Under the pieces are notes generated by a model. It was not told where the DNA came from, searched no databases, and saw only the letters and a program-made list of their open reading frames with translations. A stretch of 46,216 nucleotides of DNA from Thermodesulfobacteriota bacterium (GTDB taxonomy: Bacteria; Desulfobacterota; DSM-4660; Desulfatiglandales; Desulfatiglandaceae), in contig JANQDY010000199.1 of assembly GCA_028278625.1 (NCBI GenBank), positions 1 through 46,216 of the forward strand, given 5' to 3'. Positions 41,030-46,216 of the stretch are shown here, in pieces; position 1 is the stretch's first letter, and each line of letters starts with the position of its first letter. Position numbers and translations under genes: made by a program.

Positions 41030-42145
41030 ATGGGGGAAGTTGAAGCACGTAATCTTTGGAAAAGCTATTCCAATGGTAAGACTTGGGAAGTAAAGGGGAT
41101 CAATTTCCGGTGTGAACGAAGTGAATTCATTGCACTGTTGGGCCCATCCGGTTGCGGAAAAAGCACAACCCTGAGAATGATCGCCGGATTGGAATCGATC
41201 AGCAAGGGTGACCTGCTTTTTGATGGAGAGCGGGTCAATAATTTGAGTCCGAGAGAAAGAAATGTAGCACTGGCCTTTGAATCTTACGCTCTTTATCCGC
41301 CGCTCAATGTATTTGAGAATATCGCTTTCCCGCTACGCTCAGCGGGTTTGGACAGGCGGCATATCACTAAACGGGTTGAAGAAATGGCTGACTGGCTCGA
41401 ACTGAGAGAAATTCTAAAGAGAAAACCTGGAAGACTCAGCGGTGGACAACAACAAAGGGTTTCTCTGGCTCGCGCTCTCATACGGGACCCGGCGGTTCTG
41501 CTACTGGATGAGCCCCTGTCCCATATGGATCAATCGCTTCGGGTCTCAATCCGCGCCAGAATTCGAAGAATCCACGACGAAATGGAAGCAACAACCATCT
41601 ACGTCACTCATGACCAGGAAGAAGCTGTGACCTTGGCGGATCGAATCATCGTCATGAACTATGGAGAGATTCTGCAAATGGGAACGGCCGAAGAGTTGAC
41701 CAATACCCCTGCAAATGAATTCGTAGCGGGGTTTATCGGTGAACCTGCCATGAATTTTGTCAAAGGTGTCGCAGATAGTGAGAATCGATTGGTTTTCAAA
41801 TATGGAGAAGATCCGGTTTCCTGGAATACCGCCTTAAATGTTTTGGGAAACCATCTGGGAACTGAGGTTCAAGTTGGGTTTCGGCCCGAAAAGGTGCAAC
41901 TCTTTGAAGAAGAACAATCAGACGGTATCCCCGCACGAATCGATGTGGTGGAATTTTTGGGCGAGGAACAAATCCTCACCATCTTGGTTGGAAGCCAAGT
42001 GATCAAGGCGATCTGTGCCGCAACTCGCGATTTTAGTCCCGATGATAAAGTTTGGATAACCGTAAATCCTCAACATGTCCATGTATTTGACCTAGAAAGC
42101 GGCCTGGCCCTCTTAAATGGGCAAACGCAGAATTCCGCGCATTGA
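41030..42145 (+). CDS. ABC importer ATPase 2, MalK/UgpC type
   Basis: This 371-residue ATPase has Walker A GPSGCGKSTTLRM, signature LSGGQQQRVSLARA, Walker B VLLLDEP and H-loop YVTHDQEEAVTLADR. A C-terminal regulatory domain follows. The Q-loop position is Glu84 in LAFESYALYPP. All catalytic motifs are intact, so both ATPases could hydrolyse ATP. GGAGGCTCCC precedes the start. The stop lies 23 bases before the DJ-1 gene. Confidence 0.92.
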   Translation: MGEVEARNLWKSYSNGKTWEVKGINFRCERSEFIALLGPSGCGKSTTLRMIAGLESISKGDLLFDGERVNNLSPRERNVALAFESYALYPPLNVFENIAFPLRSAGLDRRHITKRVEEMADWLELREILKRKPGRLSGGQQQRVSLARALIRDPAVLLLDEPLSHMDQSLRVSIRARIRRIHDEMEATTIYVTHDQEEAVTLADRIIVMNYGEILQMGTAEELTNTPANEFVAGFIGEPAMNFVKGVADSENRLVFKYGEDPVSWNTALNVLGNHLGTEVQVGFRPEKVQLFEEEQSDGIPARIDVVEFLGEEQILTILVGSQVIKAICAATRDFSPDDKVWITVNPQHVHVFDLESGLALLNGQTQNSAH

Positions 42146-42168
42146 AAAAGGAAATAAAGGACAGCCTT

Positions 42169-43488
42169 ATGAACAGTGCAAAAAGCGAAGCATATACGAG
42201 CCTGCTAAATGCCATCAAAGCTTCCGGCATCCATATCTATGAGGATGGCGATGCATTGGTTTTCGGTGGCCGCGAAAGTGAGTTTGGCGGTTATCGAAAG
42301 CCCCATGGCCCACTTCTGAACAAACGGATCGGCGTGCTCGTGGCTTCCGAATTCAGTGATTTTCAGGCCTATGAAATCATGCATTATGTAGGGGAATTCG
42401 GTGGCATCTGTGAATTCATTTTGGTGGACTGGATTCTATGGAAGAACACACGGCCCGCCATCTCAGGCAAAGGCGTCGAAGGCCAGTGGGGGCTCCATGT
42501 GGATCCCATTCCGACGGTGGCGTTTGATAAAGCGGAACACTTCCAAAGTCTCAAAAAGGCCGATCCTTCAAATTATGACGCCATAGTCATCCTCGGCAAT
42601 CACTCCGCGGACATCATGCTGTCTGAACCGGAAGTATGGGAATTTGTCGCAAAGGCAAATGCCGCAGGCGCGTTGATGGGGGCCATCGGCGAAGGAACCA
42701 TGCCTTATATTCACACCGGCATCGTAAACCAAAAACAAGTCACTGGAAGCCGTTTAGTGAAATTCATGCTGGAACGTGTTGCCGCATTTAGGGATGAACC
42801 GGTGATAATTGACCAAAATCTCATCACCGCTCGAAATACGGAAGATACCCCCGCATTCGTTCGGGCACTTGCCCAGTATTTTGATCCGAATTTTGCCGAT
42901 CCCCGGGAACACTCCATGAACGGAGTGCGCGCGCTCATGATCTGCGGCGAAGACTATGAGGACATCGAAATGTGCGTCCCCTTTCTGGAGTTGTTGTACA
43001 GGGGGGCAAACGTCATTATGGGCACCTTCGATCCACCCATGCGTTCCCGGCCGGGAATGCTGGGGGTCGATGTGGTCATGGGCAGCGTAGGAACCACCAT
43101 ACCCGTTCAAGAAGTCCCTCTGGACCGCTATGCCATTCGGAAACTGGACGAAATAGCCATGGGTGATTTTGATGTCATTGTCATCCCCGGCGGATTTTGC
43201 CCCTGGAACGTCATTGCGGCAGGTTATGAGAAATTCATTGCAGAGGCCTATAAGGCTGGAAAAGTCGTCTCAGCCATTTGCCACGGCCCTATCGCACCGG
43301 CAGCAGCTGGCATTTTGAAAGGAAAAAAATGCGCTGGCGTGACCCAATGCCTGGATGCCATTCCCATTATGGGAGGTGAATGGTTTGAAGACCGCTCTGC
43401 CGTCATCGATGGCAACATCATCACCGCGCGCATGCCTTCGGACATCCCCGAGTATCTTGATGCTATCAATTTGAAGCTGCTGGAATGA
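42169..43488 (+). CDS. Cytosolic tandem DJ-1/PfpI family protein
   Basis: This 439-residue protein is the paralog of the exported protein at 1601 but has no signal peptide. The first DJ-1 domain has RIGVLVASEFSDFQAY and a degenerate elbow AIGEG (Gly174, Glu175) without cysteine. The second has GEDYEDIEM and the intact SAICHGPIAPAAAG with Cys371-His372. Shared stretches include YVGEFGG, LWKNTRP, YRGAN and VQEV/FQEI. I start at 42169 with AAAGGA upstream; an in-frame TTG at 42142 overlaps the ATPase stop. It is followed by an ABM protein and a formamidase-family gene, which suggests an enzymatic step on the imported compound. The reaction is unknown. Confidence 0.87.
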   Translation: MNSAKSEAYTSLLNAIKASGIHIYEDGDALVFGGRESEFGGYRKPHGPLLNKRIGVLVASEFSDFQAYEIMHYVGEFGGICEFILVDWILWKNTRPAISGKGVEGQWGLHVDPIPTVAFDKAEHFQSLKKADPSNYDAIVILGNHSADIMLSEPEVWEFVAKANAAGALMGAIGEGTMPYIHTGIVNQKQVTGSRLVKFMLERVAAFRDEPVIIDQNLITARNTEDTPAFVRALAQYFDPNFADPREHSMNGVRALMICGEDYEDIEMCVPFLELLYRGANVIMGTFDPPMRSRPGMLGVDVVMGSVGTTIPVQEVPLDRYAIRKLDEIAMGDFDVIVIPGGFCPWNVIAAGYEKFIAEAYKAGKVVSAICHGPIAPAAAGILKGKKCAGVTQCLDAIPIMGGEWFEDRSAVIDGNIITARMPSDIPEYLDAINLKLLE

Positions 43489-43514
43489 ATAAACCCTATT
43501 GAAAGGAGCCCATT

Positions 43515-43808
43515 ATGGACCGAGCACTCACCATTGTTGTTCGCATTGAAGCGGAAAAGGATAAAGTCGATCTGGTTAAAACCGAGCTTCTGAAACTGAT
43601 CGAGCCGACCCTCAAAGAAGAAGGTTGCATCCAGTACGATTTGCATCAGGACAACGAACAGCCCGGGATTTTTGTGTTCTACGAAAACTGGGAAACCCGG
43701 GAACTATGGCAGACCCACATGAACAGCGACCATTTGCTGGCTCACCAAAAAGCAACGGAGGGCGCCATTAAGAGCGTCGAACTCCATGAAATGACGCGCA
43801 TCGGCTGA
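43515..43808 (+). CDS. Antibiotic biosynthesis monooxygenase (ABM/YgiN-like) domain protein
   Basis: This 97-residue protein has the ABM dimeric alpha-beta barrel pattern: LTIVVRIEAEKDKVDLVKTE, EEGCIQYDLHQDNEQPGIF, and FYENWETRELWQTHMNSDHL with the conserved His. Members include cofactor-free quinol monooxygenases and many small proteins of unknown role. It lies 26 bases after the DJ-1 gene with GAAAGGAGCCCATT upstream, so it is the next gene of the same operon. Detoxification of a reactive intermediate is possible, but no substrate can be named. Confidence 0.88.
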   Translation: MDRALTIVVRIEAEKDKVDLVKTELLKLIEPTLKEEGCIQYDLHQDNEQPGIFVFYENWETRELWQTHMNSDHLLAHQKATEGAIKSVELHEMTRIG

Positions 43809-43852
43809 GCAGCACCATTTGTGCTGTTTGATTCTCCAACAAGGATTAAGAC

Positions 43853-44824
43853 TTGGTGCGGACCATGAAGAAGATCCCGCGAGCTCAGGCAAAAAAATAT
43901 GCCTTTGACTGGAGAGACGAACCGGTCCTGAATGTACGGTGCGGTGAAAGCATTCTAGTGGAAACCTTTGACGCCAGCACCGGATATATCAAGACCCCGG
44001 AGGACCACGCCGACCCTTTGAAAAGGCCCGGTTTCGACCACCATCCGCGGCTGTCCAATCCCGTGGCCGGTCCCATCTTCCTGGAAGGTGCTGATCCCGG
44101 GGATACCCTCGTGGTGGACATCCAAGAGATTCTTGTGGCAGATTACTCCTGGACCGCCATCGGCCCGCACCGCGGTCCCCTCGGGGAATCCACCCGCTGG
44201 CCGGAGCTTTCCTCTAAGTACTCAACCATGGTTTACAGGCACCTCAAAGGCCCCAGCGGCACAAACCGGGACGGAACCTTGCAGTTCAATGATCGCATCT
44301 CCTGGCCGATCACCCCCTTTCTGGGCACGTTGGGCGTAGCACCGGAAAGAGAAGTCACGACAACCATCGACGGTCAAGGCCCCTGGGGCGGCAATCTGGA
44401 CATTCGGGACGTGGCACCGGGCCATCGCATATACCTGCCGGTCTACCACAAGGGCGCACGCCTTTATCTGGGGGACGTTCATGCGAGCCAGGGAGACACG
44501 GAATTCAGCGGTAACGCCGCCGAAACCATGGCCACCGTGAGGCTCCGTCTCAATCTTATCAAAGAAAAATCCATTTCCTGGATGCGGATTGAAAAACCCG
44601 GATCCATCATCTCCGTCCATGCCGCCCGTCCCCTTGAACGAGCCGTGGAAACCGCTACGGTGAACCTCATGGAATGGATGATCACGGAACACGGCTTCAC
44701 CCCCACCGAGGCCTATTGCCTGGTGAGCGCCTGCCCCGATTTCCGAATCAACATTTACCAAATGGTCCAAATGGAAAAAATCGGTTGCGTTGCCGGCGCC
44801 GAAATCCCGAAACAATACCTTTGA
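43853..44824 (+). CDS. Acetamidase/formamidase family protein
   Basis: This 323-residue protein matches the FmdA/AmdA family: GFDHHPRLSNPVAGPIFLEGA near residues 60-80, GDTLVVDIQEI, GPWGGNLDIRDVAPG, LPVYHKGARLYLGDVHASQGD and SACPDFRINIYQMV. It hydrolyses formamide or short amides to ammonia and the acid. AAGGA at 43841-43845 gives good spacing to the TTG at 43853 or GTG at 43856. The ATG at 43865 is 19 bases away, so a non-ATG start is likely. It closes the ABC/DJ-1/ABM operon and converges on the histidine kinase gene with 67 bases between. Confidence 0.9.
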   Translation: MVRTMKKIPRAQAKKYAFDWRDEPVLNVRCGESILVETFDASTGYIKTPEDHADPLKRPGFDHHPRLSNPVAGPIFLEGADPGDTLVVDIQEILVADYSWTAIGPHRGPLGESTRWPELSSKYSTMVYRHLKGPSGTNRDGTLQFNDRISWPITPFLGTLGVAPEREVTTTIDGQGPWGGNLDIRDVAPGHRIYLPVYHKGARLYLGDVHASQGDTEFSGNAAETMATVRLRLNLIKEKSISWMRIEKPGSIISVHAARPLERAVETATVNLMEWMITEHGFTPTEAYCLVSACPDFRINIYQMVQMEKIGCVAGAEIPKQYL

Positions 44825-44891
44825 GCACCGTTGATACTGCGTTAAGGGTTCATCTCATCCTGACTGGCGATCCCAGCCAATCCAATCGTCC

Positions 44892-46216
44892 TCACCCTTG
44901 ATCCAGAGCCGCCCTCACGGCCTTTGACAACTTCACCTTATCCAGAGGTTTCATGGCAAATCCCTTGATTCCCATCTCCTTGGCCCGTTTTTCATCAACG
45001 GTGTCGCTGTGCCCGGTGCAAAGAAGAATTGGAATGTCTTTCCGCACTTTCATCAATTCGACGGCCAACTGATCCCCGGAAATATTGGGCATTGCCATAT
45101 CGGTAATTACCAGATCAAATTTGTCAGGATCGGATTGAAAACGCTTTGCTGCTTCAACGCTGTCGGTCATGCCCGCAACTTCATAGCCCAACCGTTCCAG
45201 CATTTGACAAATCATTTTGACGATGGAAGGATCATCATCTACCAGAAGTATTCTTTCGTTACCCGTGGGCAAACCGCTCAAAACCGTTTCTTTATGAGAT
45301 GCTTTATCCTCGATTTTGGGAAACAGCATTGTCACCCTGGTTCCTTCCCCAACGGCGCTCTGAATATGGATGGCGCCTTTGCATTTCTTCACGATCCCGT
45401 AGACAACGGCAAGCCCCATGCCGTTTCCCGCACCGAATTCCTTTGTGGTGAAATAGGGCTCAAAAACCTTTTCCAGAATATCGGGGCTTATCCCCTCACC
45501 GGAATCCTTGACGGTCAGTTTGACAAAATCACCAGGGCCAAGATCCTCGTAAATCGCCGCGCTTTTCTCGTTCAGATGCGCCTCTGAAATGCCCAACTCA
45601 AGAACACCTGCCCTGTTTTCCATGGCATGTGCAGAGTTGGTGCAGAGATTGATGATGATCTGATGGATCTCGGTGGGGTCCCCCAGAATCATAAGTGGTT
45701 TAACGGGAATATTTGATTGAATATCGATCATGGCGGGGATGGAAGCCCGCAGCAATTTAAGTGATTCCTTTACAATCGTGTTGATCTCAAGGGGTTTCAA
45801 GGATATTAGGGTTTTTCGGGCAAAACTGAGAATCTGACGAACCACTTCCTTGGCCCTGAAACAGGCTGTTATAATCTCTTTGAGAGACGCGCTCGCCGGA
45901 TTCCACTCGGGTACGTCATCCAATGCCAACTGGGCGTTTCCCAAGATGATACCCAAGACGTTGTTGAACTCATGGGCAATGCCGCCTGCCAACGTGCCGA
46001 TTGCTTCCATTTTCTGAGCCTGGCGGAGTTGGGCCTCCATCCTTCTCCGATCCGATAGATCTTCAATCACGCCGATGAAGTATTGGGGATTTGCGAGAGC
46101 ATCACGAACCAAGGAAACGGTTAGGTTAACCCAAATGACGGATCCATTCTTCCTGATAAACCGTTTTTCCATTGAATAGGTCGTGATTTTGTTTTCCAGT
46201 AGCTGATCCACATGAA
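44892..46216 (-). CDS. Hybrid sensor histidine kinase, C-terminal part
   Basis: The gene enters from the right edge and at least 441 codons are visible. In order, these encode the end of a PAS domain (KRFIRKNGSVIWVNLTVSLV, IGVIEDLSDRRRMEAQL), a HisKA-type dimerisation helix with the phospho-His in GGIAHEFNNVLGI, an ATPase domain with NLCTNSAHAM, KDSGEGISP and GAGNGMGLAVVYG, and a receiver domain with RILLVDDDP, the phospho-acceptor in LVITDMAMPNISG, LCTGHSD and FAMKPL. It is a membrane or soluble sensor; the input end is outside the window. A receiver at the C-terminus with no output domain suggests a phosphorelay. It has no clear link to the operon it faces. Confidence 0.9.
   Translation of the reverse strand, partial: HVDQLLENKITTYSMEKRFIRKNGSVIWVNLTVSLVRDALANPQYFIGVIEDLSDRRRMEAQLRQAQKMEAIGTLAGGIAHEFNNVLGIILGNAQLALDDVPEWNPASASLKEIITACFRAKEVVRQILSFARKTLISLKPLEINTIVKESLKLLRASIPAMIDIQSNIPVKPLMILGDPTEIHQIIINLCTNSAHAMENRAGVLELGISEAHLNEKSAAIYEDLGPGDFVKLTVKDSGEGISPDILEKVFEPYFTTKEFGAGNGMGLAVVYGIVKKCKGAIHIQSAVGEGTRVTMLFPKIEDKASHKETVLSGLPTGNERILLVDDDPSIVKMICQMLERLGYEVAGMTDSVEAAKRFQSDPDKFDLVITDMAMPNISGDQLAVELMKVRKDIPILLCTGHSDTVDEKRAKEMGIKGFAMKPLDKVKLSKAVRAALDQG

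Overview
The window reads as a catabolic island of a Gram-negative bacterium. It holds about 46 real genes, almost all for uptake, regulation or carbon-compound breakdown. The Gram-negative reading rests on a complete TRAP transporter and four solute-binding proteins whose signal peptides end in plain Ala-type cleavage sites without a lipobox. The mix of TRAP, Liv and CUT1 importers with a MoaD-like protein and a 2Fe-2S subunit would suit an anaerobe such as a member of the Desulfobacterota, but no housekeeping gene is present to prove this. I saw no rRNA, tRNA, CRISPR array, insertion sequence or phage gene.

Layout. (1) 1-1280, minus: IclR regulator 1, a MoaD/ThiS-like protein and the start of a 2Fe-2S oxidoreductase subunit. 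(2) 1601-9541, plus: an exported tandem DJ-1/PfpI protein, TRAP transporter DctPQM, a FadR-type GntR regulator, an FGGY sugar kinase and a LarA-like (nickel hydroxyacid racemase family) protein. (3) 13113-9557, minus: D-2-hydroxyacid dehydrogenase, HutC-type GntR regulator, IlvD/Edd dehydratase. (4) 13369-25406: a FadR-type GntR regulator (minus), then on the plus strand a zinc polyol dehydrogenase, a CUT1 sugar/polyol ABC importer, and an SDR, DapA-family aldolase, cupin, aldehyde dehydrogenase and xylulokinase. (5) 30102-25450, minus: LivKHMGF importer. (6) 30273-33785, plus: a xylulokinase gene remnant, a HAD hydrolase, KDG kinase, KDPG aldolase and 2-dehydro-3-deoxygalactonokinase. (7) 34006-44824, plus: a quinone-oxidoreductase-like MDR protein, IclR regulator 2, a second CUT1 importer with two ATPases and a 64-residue membrane protein, a cytosolic tandem DJ-1 protein, an ABM-domain protein and an acetamidase/formamidase. 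(8) 46216-44892, minus: the 3' part of a hybrid histidine kinase.

How it works together. Regions 2 to 6 look like uptake and breakdown of polyols, sugar acids and 2-keto-3-deoxy sugar acids to pyruvate and triose or aldehyde units. Regions 1/2 and 7 look like two versions of one module: related IclR regulators, related tandem DJ-1 proteins (one exported, one cytosolic) and different importers. They share a perfect 15-bp palindrome, TTTCATAATATGAAA or its reverse complement, that occurs at 483, 1288, 35218 and 36025, just before and just after each iclR gene. This is the strongest candidate for an undescribed regulated system in the window. A second recurring feature is a stem-loop directly after the solute-binding-protein gene in all four transporter operons.
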